From assembly GCA_944389415.1 (NCBI GenBank), contig CALXMF010000003.1, positions 1 to 64,000 of the forward strand: 64,000 nt of DNA, given 5' to 3'. The position numbers and the translations under genes are program-made. This DNA is from an uncultured Spirochaetota bacterium (GTDB taxonomy: Bacteria > Spirochaetota > Spirochaetia > Treponematales > Treponemataceae). Positions 38,925 through 48,189 of this stretch are shown piece after piece; the first letter of the stretch is position 1, and each line of letters begins with the position of its first letter. The notes beneath the pieces are model-generated. The model ran no database searches. It was given only the letters and a program-made list of their open reading frames with translations, and was not told where the DNA came from.

Positions 38925-39809
38925 ATGAAACGTTCTACATTGTCAATACTAAGCATTGTTTCAATGGCTATACTGTTTGGTTGTCAGCAGCCATATTCGT
39001 CTACAGCAGGATCTTCTTCTGTTTCCAAGGAAGTGAATACTGTACCATCATCGGAAACAGGAAACACAGAATCACCAGGAGATAAAGAAGAGAATTCGTC
39101 TGATAAAGAGATTCCTGAACCTGGTCGGCCAGAATCTGTTGATGAACAAAAAGCGATATTTACTATTTCACAGGGGGTGCTTGAAGTAACACGTGCTGGA
39201 ATATTAACTGATGAAGATATCCTTAGTGCACTCGGTGATGGTGTATCGTTAAAAGTGATCGGGCCGCTTATAGAAGAAAATTATCAGTTACTTTCCGGTA
39301 AGAAAATACATCATCTTGATTTGTCAGATGTCACGGATATTCCTGGTGGTACCATACAGGTGATGATGAATGAAATTGGAATTCGTTCCGCTTCTTCCGG
39401 GGTAATTCCTTTGAATTTTTATGAAGATCTCGATTTGCAGACGATAGTCTTGCCAGATACTGCCGAAATACTTCCGGGGGCGGCATTTAGCGGCTGTAAA
39501 AATCTTATTTCTGTTACAGGTAAAGGGTTGCGGGTGATTGGATATGGTGCCTTTTCCGGGACAGCTGTAAAAACGCTGTATCTACCCGCTGTGGAAGAAG
39601 TTGGTTTTAATGCGTTTTCAAACTGCAAATATTTAGAGGAATTGTCCCTGCCGGCAGCGGTAAAATTTGAAAATGACATCCTGTATCACAGTAAAGCCTC
39701 TGGTACAAAGATAAATTTACCCTCAGCACATGGTCTTACCGTTGATTCACCCGTGTTTAATGGATTTTCGGTTTCTAAGGCAGAGATTGTTCTGCCGAAA
39801 AACTTCTGA
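38925..39809 (+). CDS. BspA-type leucine-rich-repeat lipoprotein
   Basis: A 294-residue predicted surface or periplasmic lipoprotein. The signal peptide ends with the lipobox LFGC (Cys20). A low-complexity Ser/Glu/Pro linker follows (about residues 25-72), then LRR_5/BspA-type repeats, for example LQTIVLPDTAEILPGAAFSGC, GLRVIGYGAFSGT and VEEVGFNAFSNC, about four units. BspA-like repeats in oral Treponema and Tannerella bind host proteins and other bacteria; that role here is inferred. Ribosome site GGTGAGG is 4 nt before the ATG. A terminator follows, so it is probably transcribed alone. Confidence 0.85.
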   Translation: MKRSTLSILSIVSMAILFGCQQPYSSTAGSSSVSKEVNTVPSSETGNTESPGDKEENSSDKEIPEPGRPESVDEQKAIFTISQGVLEVTRAGILTDEDILSALGDGVSLKVIGPLIEENYQLLSGKKIHHLDLSDVTDIPGGTIQVMMNEIGIRSASSGVIPLNFYEDLDLQTIVLPDTAEILPGAAFSGCKNLISVTGKGLRVIGYGAFSGTAVKTLYLPAVEEVGFNAFSNCKYLEELSLPAAVKFENDILYHSKASGTKINLPSAHGLTVDSPVFNGFSVSKAEIVLPKNF

Positions 39810-39833
39810 TATATAGTCTCTGATGGTGTACAG

Positions 39834-39855
39834 GGCTGCTTAGCGGCAGCCTTTT
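39834..39855 (+). terminator. Terminator-like hairpin at the start of the spiro-SPASM gene
   Basis: GGCTGC (39834-39839), loop TTAGCG, GCAGCC (39846-39851), then TTTT. It ends two bases before the first in-frame ATG of the next gene, so it may end the lipoprotein transcript or control entry to the following cluster. Confidence 0.6.
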
Positions 39856-39857
39856 CT

Positions 39858-41537
39858 ATGAGTACACAGGGAGGTCTTGTTTCAGATGGAGAATTTGCCG
39901 ATAGTATAAGTATGAGTACTCTTGCTGTCGTATATGCCGGGACTGACAGCGCATATACGTTTGAACCGTTTTTCGGCGGTCATTCGGCATTCGAATGCTG
40001 TTTAAACTGGATTAATTCTCTTTCTTCGGTATCTTATCTTCTAGTACTGACCGATTCCTGTTCTGAAATAGCGCCAAATAGTGGAAAATATTCTACTCAA
40101 ATATCGTGTTACTGTGCAGGTATATCAGATGAAAAAAAATGCTCGCAGATTGTTTTGAAACAGTCGTCTACAGCTGAATTGCTCCAGACGGTTTCAAAAT
40201 TTCTTATAGAACATGATTGTGATCAGGTACTTTTTGCATTTGGATATTGTCCCTTTTATGATAAGGCTCTTACCGAAGAACTTCTTGATACGCATATAAA
40301 GTATGGAGCAGAATATACTTTTGCTGATTGTTATCCAGCAGGTCTTGCTCCCGAGATTCTGGCATCGGAGACTGTGCATATTCTTACTCGTCTTGTGGAA
40401 GGGGGAGACGGATTGCCGCTGGCTTCAATAGAAGCTGGTAAAAGGAAGATATCTTTTGATAGTATCTTTTCTGTAATTAAAACCGATATAAATGCGTTTG
40501 AAATAGAGACTGTTTTGTCTCCAGTTGATATGCGTTTGTATCGTCTTGAATTTTCCTGCCGAAATAAGCGTAATATGCTTTCTTGCAGGGCTTTGTATGA
40601 AGAAGCTGTAAAAACAGATGATTTTTCTTCTCAGGGATTATGTCGGATAGCGCTTTCCTCATCTGCTGTACTGCGTACTATTCCTTCATTTTATTATATA
40701 CAGATTGCTGTGCCCTGCACCGGTACATGTGTTTTCTGTCCATATCCTGCAGTGTGTAAGCAGAAATATGGTACGGAGCCTGCTTTAATAAACAATAATG
40801 AAGCTTTTATGCCACTTGTACGTTTTGAACAGCTAATAGAACAGGCGTGGAAGTTGTCAGAAGAAGCTGTAGTATCGCTTTCACTGTGGGGAGAGGCATT
40901 GTTGCATCCTGAAATTGAAAAATGTATACGTGTTGTTCTTGAACGCCGCGGGTTGTCGTTGTGTATCGAAACAGATGCGTGTGTGGTAACTGAATCTCTT
41001 CTTAACCGTATTATCGCTGTGATCAATGATCTTGATTGGCGTGGCAGATTATTCTGGATTGTATCCTGTGACGCAGCCAGTGCTGAGACGTATGCAAAAC
41101 TGCATGGAACTGCTGCTGAAAATTTCGCTGCACTGAGAAAGCACATTGATATGTTGCAGAATGCGTTCCCTCAAGCAGTATATGAACAGTTTGTGCGGAT
41201 GAATGAGAATGAACACGAACTTGAATTATTTTATCGTTACTGGAAAGAAAATGGGCACGAACTGATACAAAAGTATGATAATTTCTGTGGTGTTATGCCC
41301 GATAGAAAAACAGCTGATCTGACACCTGTGGAACGAAAACCCTGTTGGCACTTGAGAAGAGATATGCATATTCTTGTAGATGGTACAGTGCCTATCTGCC
41401 GGGAACGGTTGCTTGAAGGTTCTCTGGGGTGCGTATTTGATGAGAATGTTGAAACTATCTGGCAGCGTGGCACTATTGATGAAAGAGTTGATCCTATATG
41501 TGGGGCATGTGATGAATACTATACCTTTAATTTTTAA
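39858..41537 (+). CDS. spiro-SPASM radical SAM protein
   Basis: A 559-residue two-part protein of the spirochaete-restricted family named spiro-SPASM. Residues about 20-250 look like a degenerate nucleotidyltransferase/GT-A domain (LAVVYAGTDS start). The radical SAM [4Fe-4S] motif CTGTCVFC is at C287, C291 and C294. The C-terminal SPASM region has Cys-rich ends, including PCWHLRR, VPICRERL and PICGACDEY, which would hold auxiliary clusters. SPASM enzymes usually modify peptides or sugars; the substrate here is unknown. The first ATG (39858) follows a terminator hairpin with no ribosome site; an ATG at 39912 (MSTLAVVYAG) is an equally good start. The next gene starts inside its 3' end. Confidence 0.88.
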   Translation: MSTQGGLVSDGEFADSISMSTLAVVYAGTDSAYTFEPFFGGHSAFECCLNWINSLSSVSYLLVLTDSCSEIAPNSGKYSTQISCYCAGISDEKKCSQIVLKQSSTAELLQTVSKFLIEHDCDQVLFAFGYCPFYDKALTEELLDTHIKYGAEYTFADCYPAGLAPEILASETVHILTRLVEGGDGLPLASIEAGKRKISFDSIFSVIKTDINAFEIETVLSPVDMRLYRLEFSCRNKRNMLSCRALYEEAVKTDDFSSQGLCRIALSSSAVLRTIPSFYYIQIAVPCTGTCVFCPYPAVCKQKYGTEPALINNNEAFMPLVRFEQLIEQAWKLSEEAVVSLSLWGEALLHPEIEKCIRVVLERRGLSLCIETDACVVTESLLNRIIAVINDLDWRGRLFWIVSCDAASAETYAKLHGTAAENFAALRKHIDMLQNAFPQAVYEQFVRMNENEHELELFYRYWKENGHELIQKYDNFCGVMPDRKTADLTPVERKPCWHLRRDMHILVDGTVPICRERLLEGSLGCVFDENVETIWQRGTIDERVDPICGACDEYYTFNF

Positions 41538-42474
41538 TGAACGGAAAGTCAAATGTACCATCTTTGGTGGAACTGAAATGCCTCCGCTGGTTAATATGAA
41601 AGTTGCAGTGATTTTGCTGAATGGAAATTCTGCTCATTACCGTACTGGGCAACTGCATGAGTTGCTCAAAATGGGATTTGGTGAAGTTATTTCTATCGAA
41701 TGTTCTGCTGAAAATTATAGTATTGAAGAAATCTCCCGTCGTTTTCCTTCGGTAAAATTTGTGATTCCATTGGAAACGGTGACAGTAGGTGAAATGATCA
41801 ATATCGGAATGGCTCAGACATCTATGACTCATGTCCTTGTCGTCAGAGATTCTTTGAAATTATCAGCCGGTGGTTTAACACCGCACATTATGAAAAAACT
41901 ACAGCAGAATGAATGTTTATGTGTTGTTCCTCGTCTGCTAGATCGGGAAAAAAAGACAATTCCTGTTCGCTATATTCCTGTGGTAAATAGGGGAGTATTT
42001 GAGGCTGAACCTATATTAAAAATATATGAAGGCTGTTGGACTCTGTATCCGTTTGATGGTATAGGACTGTATAACCGGCAACGTTTTATAGAGTTGGGTG
42101 GATTTGATTATACTCTATCTTCTGCTTACTGGCAGCTTCTTGATTTTTCAATGCGTGGTTGGCTGTGGGGGGAACGTATTATTTTTTCGGCTCTGTATCA
42201 GTTTATGTATGAGGCTGATGTACCAGTTGAGGATACAACACCTGATAGAGCTCAGCTGCGTTTTTTTTTGAAAAATATTGCGCCAAAACTACGTGAAGAC
42301 CATGCATATATTCCTTTTATGCGTTTTTTTAGATATAATCGCCAGGCTGCGTGTGGTATTGCCGAGGCGTATCGGCAATTTGCGGATGCAAGATTATGGA
42401 CGGAAAAAAATCAGTATCGTTTTCGTTTTGACGCTGTTAAACTGGTTGAAGCATGGGAGTATGAAAAGGTATGA
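41512..42474 (+). CDS. GT2/GT-A-like glycosyltransferase, uncharacterised
   Basis: A protein of 320 residues from the ATG at 41512, chosen because GGGG lies 6-9 bases before it; the frame is open further upstream within the spiro-SPASM gene. The first domain MKVAVILLNGNSAHYRTGQL and the later NRQRFIELGGFDYTLSSAYWQLLDFSMRGWLWG fit a GT-A glycosyltransferase (the GGFD...LD.s.R pattern of GT2 enzymes). No clear DxD motif was found, so activity is uncertain. It overlaps the previous gene by 26 nt and the next by 4 nt, which places it firmly in the cluster. Confidence 0.7.
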   Translation: MNTIPLIFNERKVKCTIFGGTEMPPLVNMKVAVILLNGNSAHYRTGQLHELLKMGFGEVISIECSAENYSIEEISRRFPSVKFVIPLETVTVGEMINIGMAQTSMTHVLVVRDSLKLSAGGLTPHIMKKLQQNECLCVVPRLLDREKKTIPVRYIPVVNRGVFEAEPILKIYEGCWTLYPFDGIGLYNRQRFIELGGFDYTLSSAYWQLLDFSMRGWLWGERIIFSALYQFMYEADVPVEDTTPDRAQLRFFLKNIAPKLREDHAYIPFMRFFRYNRQAACGIAEAYRQFADARLWTEKNQYRFRFDAVKLVEAWEYEKV

Positions 42475-44990
42475 CAGTCGTAATTGTTCAGTGTCGTCTA
42501 TCATCTTCCAGACTGCCTGAAAAAGCATTGCTGTCTCTTGGAGGTCGTCCAATCCTCGCATGGACGCTGAATGCTATGCGTCAGGTTCCGGCTGATCGAT
42601 ACATACTTGCTTGTGATGAGGAATCCTTTGACAAACTGCTTCCTGTGGCGAGTGAGTGCGGATGGGAATGTTTTTCAGGTCCAAAGGATGATGTTCTTGA
42701 ACGTTTCTGTCTGGTAATCGAACAGGTCAAAGCTGATACTGTTGTACGTGCGACAGCAGATAATCCTTTTCTGTTTTATGAGGCAGCTGCCGAATTGCTT
42801 GAACAGTACAAGAAAGAAGACTGTGATTATATTACTTGGACTGGATTGCCGCATGGAAGCGGTGTCGAAGTATTTGATGCTCATTCTCTGTTGAAAGCAC
42901 GGAGAATAACTTCTGAACCTTATGATCATGAACATGTAGGGCCTGCACTATATAATCATCCCGATGAGTTTTTGTCGCTTATGCTGCCGTCTCCGAAACA
43001 GTGGCAGTATCCTGGACTGCGCACAACTGTTGATACGTATACTGATTATCAGCATGCGCGGCGTATTGTTCGGGCTGTTTCCTGCGAACGTAAGTCTCTT
43101 ATGCCTTATACATCACAGGAGATTTGTGCTGCGTGTATGCGTCCTGAAATAACACATCCTGTATTGTGTGTGCCATCTGTGGCGAAGGGAAGAGGAACTG
43201 GTCATTTCCGCCGATGTCTTTCTCTTGCGATACAAAACGGATATGATTTGTATATTCCGGAAAATATGGAAAATGAAAGCTGTTATCATTTGTTGCAGAA
43301 CGTCTTGGAGAATGGTTCATTATCAGACTGGCAGATACTTCATACATTTCCGCAGAAAGGTGACTATTCGTTGATTCTTGCAGACTGTTTTATGATGGAA
43401 CATTCTTTTGTCTGTGCACTGGCTGATCTGGCTCCAATAGCTGCGCTTGATGAAGGTTCTGCATATACAGGATGTTGTGATTATCTTCTTGATATTATTC
43501 CATCATATAAACTTGAACGTTCTGCGAATTTACAGAGTCCGGAATTGATTCCTCTGCCTTTGCCTGAACATCGCAGACCGGTTTCTCGAGAAAATAAGAA
43601 AATATCTCCTCAGCGAATACTTATCTGTTTGGGTGGCGAAGATCCTGCTGGTTTAACAGTACCTGCAGCGCTTGCTTGTGTGTCATGCGGAGTACAGGTT
43701 TCTGCCATTGTTGATAATATACCTGAAGCTGAAAAGCTTCTTTCTGAGAAAACAAAAAAACAGATTACCTTATTTACTCCAATTGAAGACCTTCGTGAAC
43801 ATCTGTATGAATATGATGTTGTTATTACACATTATGGATTTACTGCTTTTGAGGCGGTCGCTGCGGGATGTGGTGTGTTGCTTCTTGGTACTACACAGTT
43901 GCATTTTGATTTAGGAAAAAAATATGGTTTTGCTGTACTTGCTGCTGCATCAATAACAGCTCGGTGTTTCAAACTGTTGTTTGCAAATCCTGATTCTCTG
44001 TATCCTTCATCAAGTTTTAGTGCATCGCTGCTGACTCAACGGGAATCGTTGTTTGTCTTTGTTGCAAAACTTGCGCAGGGGCGGCGTCTTTGTTGTCCGG
44101 TCTGTAGGGCTGAAAAAAAAGAAAAGGTATATGATGATCAGGTCATTGCGCGTGTCGCTGATAGAACATACAGGCGATGTGCGTTGTGTGGCATGTTATA
44201 TATGTCATGGACGATGAACAGTTCTACTGAGTATGATAATGCATATTTTTTTGAAGATTATAAAAAACAGTATGGTAGAACATATCTAGAGGATTTTGAA
44301 TCAATTCGTCTTCAGGGAGATCGGCGGATTTCTCTGATTGAATCCTGTTTTTCCGGAAGGCGAACAGGAACAAGGAAACACGGTGGAGCAGTGCAAAAAC
44401 TGCTTGCACTTGATGTTGGCTGTGCAATGGGACCGTTCCTTTCAGCAGCGGCTGCTGCAGGGTGGCAGGTGTATGGAACTGATATATCTCAGGAAGCTGT
44501 GACTCATGTGCAAAATAATTTGAAATACCCGGCTGTTTGTGCTGCATTTCCAGATTTTGATCCTGGCCAAGAATTTGGGATAGCAAATTTTGATGTTGTT
44601 ACAATGTGGTATGTTATTGAACATTTTGCAGATCTTGATGCGGCTCTTCGTAAGGTTTCAAAATTGGTACGTAAAGGTGGAATTTTTGCATTCTCTACAC
44701 CGTCTGCAAGTGGTGTATCTGCAAAATACTTTCCTGATAAGTTTTATGCGGCTAGTCCTGCTGATCATTATACTTTGTGGGAACCTGCCCGTACAGCCGG
44801 TATTCTTGCAAAATATAATTTTAAAATAGCAAGAATAGTATCGACAGGGCATCATCCAGAACGTTTCCCATATGCAAAAAAACATCAGCTTGTTGCGGAC
44901 TCCCGTATGTATCAAGTATTGCTTGCAAGGAGCCATATGTTTAAATTGGGTGATACATTTGAAGTTTATAGTATAAAGGAATCTGATTGA
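42471..44990 (+). CDS. Three-domain SpsF-like / PseG-like / zinc-ribbon methyltransferase protein
   Basis: An 839-residue fusion. Domain 1 (residues 1 to about 220) is an SpsF/CMP-KDO-synthetase-type nucleotidyltransferase: VVIVQCRLSSSRLPEKALLSLGGRPILAW, then VRATADNPF and TTVDTYTDY. Domain 2 (about 225-525) resembles PseG/GT28-type proteins: KGRGTGHFRRCLSLA, ALDEGS, LICLGGEDPAGLT and THYGFTAFEAVAAG. Domain 3 has a zinc ribbon (C542, C545, C570, C573) followed by a class I methyltransferase with motif I LDVGCAMGPF around D648 and a WYVIEHFADL segment. SpsF and PseG domains belong to nonulosonic-acid pathways (activation with CMP, and UDP removal), so the protein may make and methylate an activated sugar. 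No NeuB-type synthase gene is seen nearby. It starts 4 nt inside the previous gene and ends 1 nt before the next. Confidence 0.85.
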   Translation: MTVVIVQCRLSSSRLPEKALLSLGGRPILAWTLNAMRQVPADRYILACDEESFDKLLPVASECGWECFSGPKDDVLERFCLVIEQVKADTVVRATADNPFLFYEAAAELLEQYKKEDCDYITWTGLPHGSGVEVFDAHSLLKARRITSEPYDHEHVGPALYNHPDEFLSLMLPSPKQWQYPGLRTTVDTYTDYQHARRIVRAVSCERKSLMPYTSQEICAACMRPEITHPVLCVPSVAKGRGTGHFRRCLSLAIQNGYDLYIPENMENESCYHLLQNVLENGSLSDWQILHTFPQKGDYSLILADCFMMEHSFVCALADLAPIAALDEGSAYTGCCDYLLDIIPSYKLERSANLQSPELIPLPLPEHRRPVSRENKKISPQRILICLGGEDPAGLTVPAALACVSCGVQVSAIVDNIPEAEKLLSEKTKKQITLFTPIEDLREHLYEYDVVITHYGFTAFEAVAAGCGVLLLGTTQLHFDLGKKYGFAVLAAASITARCFKLLFANPDSLYPSSSFSASLLTQRESLFVFVAKLAQGRRLCCPVCRAEKKEKVYDDQVIARVADRTYRRCALCGMLYMSWTMNSSTEYDNAYFFEDYKKQYGRTYLEDFESIRLQGDRRISLIESCFSGRRTGTRKHGGAVQKLLALDVGCAMGPFLSAAAAAGWQVYGTDISQEAVTHVQNNLKYPAVCAAFPDFDPGQEFGIANFDVVTMWYVIEHFADLDAALRKVSKLVRKGGIFAFSTPSASGVSAKYFPDKFYAASPADHYTLWEPARTAGILAKYNFKIARIVSTGHHPERFPYAKKHQLVADSRMYQVLLARSHMFKLGDTFEVYSIKESD

Positions 44991-44991
44991 T

Positions 44992-46614
44992 ATGAAGACA
45001 AAAGGCCGTGTACTTATTTTGGGCGCAGGACTGATGCAACGGCCTGCTATTGTATCTGCTCGCAGACTGGGATTTGAAGTATATGTGATTGATGCAAATG
45101 AATCCGCTGTCTGTGTGCCACTTGCGGATGAGTTTTGTCTGATAGATCTCAAAAATCGTGAAGCTATTGCAGACTATGCGCAGAAATTACAGAATACAGG
45201 CGGATTATGTGGTGTATTTACTGCCGGAACGGATTTTTCTGCGTCGGTATCTTTTGCCGCTGAACGTTGTGGTTTGCCAGCCCACTCTTTTGAAGCTGCG
45301 CTGAACGCAAGTGATAAACTGCGTATGCGTCAGCGATTTGCTGAATATGATGTACCTTCTCCAGTATATTATGAAGTAACGATAAAATCGGTTGAATCTT
45401 TTGCTCAATCGATATCTTCTGATAAATATCCGCTTGTGGTAAAGCCGGCAGATAATATGGGGGCGCGGGGGTGCAGGCTTGTTCGTTCCAAAAAGGAACT
45501 AATAGCAGCTGTGTCAGAGGCTGTTTCATATTCACGTTCAGCTCGCGCGATTGTTGAAGAGTATATGGACGGTTCTGAGTTTTCGATTGACGCGTTGGTA
45601 TACAACGGTTCTGTTACTATCTGTGGATTTGCTGACAGGCATATTTGTTATCCTCCGTATTTTGTAGAAATGGGACATACAATGCCATCTACGTTTAATC
45701 AGAGCGACCAGCTTCAGCTTATTGAAGCCTTTGTAAAAGGTGTAAATGCGCTTGGTCTGACATGTGGAGCTGCAAAGGGTGATATCAAGTTAACGAAACG
45801 CGGGCCGATGATTGGTGAAATTGCTGCTCGTCTTTCTGGTGGTTATATGTCGGGATGGACTTATCCGTATGCTGCTGATTTTGCATTGACTCAGGAAGCG
45901 TTGCGTATTGCATGTGGAGAAATACCTGAAGAATTGCTGGCTAGACGTTTGCCTGTCAAAGTAGAATGTGCTGGTACGAAAGTCTTTGAGATACCCTGTA
46001 AATATACGTGTGCAGAACGTGCATGGATTTCTATCCCAGGGCGTGTTGTATCTATAAGCGGGCTGTCTTCAGTAACTAGAGAGCAAGGGATCTCTGATGT
46101 ACTTCCTCGTGCGGTTTCTGGTTGTGATGTTATTTTTCCGCAAAATAATGTGGAAAAATGTGGTAATGTTATTGCTATTGGTAAAATGTATGATATTTCA
46201 TCAAATCGTGCTGATCATGCGATATCTCAAATTGTATTGCGTCTTGAAGCTGAAAATGAAAAAACAGCTGCCTTTTTACAGAAAAAAACTACTGACGATG
46301 AACAGCTTTTTCCTCCCGATGCATATATACCTCCCCAAGGAGGCGCCTTTGTTATTAACGAAGCCTGCTTAAAACCTCTGCCTTTTGAAGGCAGTATTCT
46401 ATCTGTAATGCCTGATGAATTACTCCCGTATCTTGATACAATTTATGACTGGAACCATAGAACATTAAGACATACTATAGAGCTGTTTGAACGGCTGTGT
46501 CCGATTCGAGGGACCATACAGGCAGGGACTTTCTGGAATGCCTGTATACGTGGCGGTATTCAAGGAATGTTGTATGTTGCTGACTGTTCAGCAGATAGAA
46601 GAAGGGGAAAATGA
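44992..46614 (+). CDS. ATP-grasp ligase, uncharacterised
   Basis: A 540-residue ATP-grasp protein. The N-terminal pre-ATP-grasp fold begins RVLILGAGLMQRPAIVSARRLGFEVYVID; the nucleotide-binding domain has YPLVVKPADNMGARGCRLV, AIVEEYMDGSEFSIDALV and a metal site near GEIAARLSGGYMSGW. Such enzymes join a carboxylate to an amine or thiol through an acyl phosphate. The C-terminal 150 residues (from about 385) match nothing I recognise. It follows the three-domain gene by 1 nt and overlaps the amidase gene by 4 nt. In this setting it may attach an amino acid to the sugar made by the cluster; that is inference. Confidence 0.85.
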   Translation: MKTKGRVLILGAGLMQRPAIVSARRLGFEVYVIDANESAVCVPLADEFCLIDLKNREAIADYAQKLQNTGGLCGVFTAGTDFSASVSFAAERCGLPAHSFEAALNASDKLRMRQRFAEYDVPSPVYYEVTIKSVESFAQSISSDKYPLVVKPADNMGARGCRLVRSKKELIAAVSEAVSYSRSARAIVEEYMDGSEFSIDALVYNGSVTICGFADRHICYPPYFVEMGHTMPSTFNQSDQLQLIEAFVKGVNALGLTCGAAKGDIKLTKRGPMIGEIAARLSGGYMSGWTYPYAADFALTQEALRIACGEIPEELLARRLPVKVECAGTKVFEIPCKYTCAERAWISIPGRVVSISGLSSVTREQGISDVLPRAVSGCDVIFPQNNVEKCGNVIAIGKMYDISSNRADHAISQIVLRLEAENEKTAAFLQKKTTDDEQLFPPDAYIPPQGGAFVINEACLKPLPFEGSILSVMPDELLPYLDTIYDWNHRTLRHTIELFERLCPIRGTIQAGTFWNACIRGGIQGMLYVADCSADRRRGK

Positions 46615-47657
46615 TGTCTCAGTCTTATCGAAAAACAGTATCTATATTCGTATGGCTGTTTTTTCTATGTATGCTGACAAAAGTGTATGGACAAATATAT
46701 AATATTCAGGATGCTGCAGATATGCTGGGAGCACGTTTTTCTTGGGATGCGCTGTCTGGTGCTGGAATACTTGAAAAAGATGGTCATACAATAACATTTC
46801 AGCGTGGTGTGCAGGTGGTTCTACTTGATTATAGAAATTTTTCAATAATTAAATCTCCTGAATTGCAAGATGGCTCGCTTGTTGTCGGACAAGATTTTGT
46901 AGATGTTGCTATGGAATTGTTTAATTTCAATGAAGAAATACAGTATTATCGGATAGGAGCAATTCTTATAGATCCGGGACATGGAGGCAAAGATCCTGGT
47001 GCATGGAGAGAGTATAAGAGTGACGGGAAAATAAAAAGAATTCAGGAGAAAGATATAAATCTTTCTGTTTCGCTTGATCTTCGCGACCGTCTTAAAAAAA
47101 ATTATCCTGATAAAAACATTTTGATTACACGGGATGATGATAGCTATTTAACACTTGAAGAACGGGTAGAAATAGCGAATTCTGTAGCACTTGAACCGCA
47201 TGAAGCGATTTTATATATATCTATTCATGTGAATGCATCTCTCGATAAAAAAGCGAATGGGTTTGAAGTGTGGTATTTAAGCCCTGGATATCGGCGAAAT
47301 TTGCTTCAAGCACAGGATGATATAGATACCGATTTGCTGCCAATTCTAAATTCAATGCTTGAAGAGGAATATACAACGGAAAGTATTCTGATTGCAAAGT
47401 TTATTCTTGATGGGATGGAAAAAAGTGTTGGTGATTTAAGTCCGTCCCGTGGAATAAAGGAAGAAGAATGGTTTGTAGTACGGAATGCCAACATGCCCAG
47501 TGTGCTTGTTGAAGTAGGGTTTTTATCAAATCAGGAAGAAGCCGCGCGTTTGGCTGATAAAGCCTACTTGCGCAAATTATCTGAGGGTATATATAATGGA
47601 TTGGCAGCGTTCATAACGCATTTTGAACGTTCCGGTGGATTTACAGGTGCATCATGA
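46611..47657 (+). CDS. N-acetylmuramoyl-L-alanine amidase (Amidase_3), exported
   Basis: Cleaves the amide between MurNAc and the stem peptide. A signal peptide (residues about 8-24, end near VYG-QI) directs it to the periplasm. An N-terminal domain of about 95 residues (IYNIQDAADMLGARFSWD) resembles a copper-amine-oxidase-N or substrate-holding domain. The Amidase_3 domain has LIDPGHGGKDPGA (H124), EKDINLSVSLDL, ISIHVNAS and VLVEVGFLSN, giving the His/Glu/His/Glu zinc and catalytic set. Length 348. It overlaps the previous and next genes by 4 nt each; its neighbour GerM-domain protein may act with it. Confidence 0.95.
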   Translation: MMSQSYRKTVSIFVWLFFLCMLTKVYGQIYNIQDAADMLGARFSWDALSGAGILEKDGHTITFQRGVQVVLLDYRNFSIIKSPELQDGSLVVGQDFVDVAMELFNFNEEIQYYRIGAILIDPGHGGKDPGAWREYKSDGKIKRIQEKDINLSVSLDLRDRLKKNYPDKNILITRDDDSYLTLEERVEIANSVALEPHEAILYISIHVNASLDKKANGFEVWYLSPGYRRNLLQAQDDIDTDLLPILNSMLEEEYTTESILIAKFILDGMEKSVGDLSPSRGIKEEEWFVVRNANMPSVLVEVGFLSNQEEAARLADKAYLRKLSEGIYNGLAAFITHFERSGGFTGAS

Positions 47658-48163
47658 ATTTAAATCTAAATGAATCGGTAAAAAAAATATATTTATTGCT
47701 AATTATTAGTATTCTTACAGTAATTATCTTTGTTTTATCATTTGTGTGCTATACCAATAGTGCAGCGCAGAATAGACGGTTTTTGTTCCTTTTTGAAACT
47801 ATTGGTGATGTCGAGGGGAAAAGCTCTTCAGTAGTTCTTGAAACGCGATATATTCGCATACAGCCTGATGTAGAGTCATCTGTAAAATTATATATAGCAG
47901 ATTTACTCCTTGGACCGATAACAGAGCGATGTCGAAAATTATTTCCACCTAAAACAGATGTAAGTTCCTGTTTTATTCGTGATTCTAGTTTATACCTTGA
48001 TTTATCTAAAGATGCATTGTATACGGATGAACAAACAATGGAAATAGAAAATGGTGTCTATCTGCTTAAAAAAAATATTTTTGCGAATTTTCCGAGCATA
48101 ACTAATGTTATAGTATTTATAGATGGAAAAATTGCTTTTGAAGAACTAGAACAGACTGCATAG
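47654..48163 (+). CDS. GerM-domain membrane-anchored protein
   Basis: A 169-residue protein with one N-terminal membrane helix (residues about 12-33), then a periplasmic domain similar to GerMN: VKLYIADLLLGPITERCRKLFPP, SLYLDLSKDALY and NVIVFIDGK. GerM domains in non-sporulating bacteria occur next to amidases and are thought to aid peptidoglycan binding or remodelling. It overlaps the amidase by 4 nt. No terminator precedes flaA, which has its own promoter. Confidence 0.85.
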   Translation: MNLNLNESVKKIYLLLIISILTVIIFVLSFVCYTNSAAQNRRFLFLFETIGDVEGKSSSVVLETRYIRIQPDVESSVKLYIADLLLGPITERCRKLFPPKTDVSSCFIRDSSLYLDLSKDALYTDEQTMEIENGVYLLKKNIFANFPSITNVIVFIDGKIAFEELEQTA

Positions 48164-48189
48164 TTTTTTGTAAAATAATGAAAAAAGCG

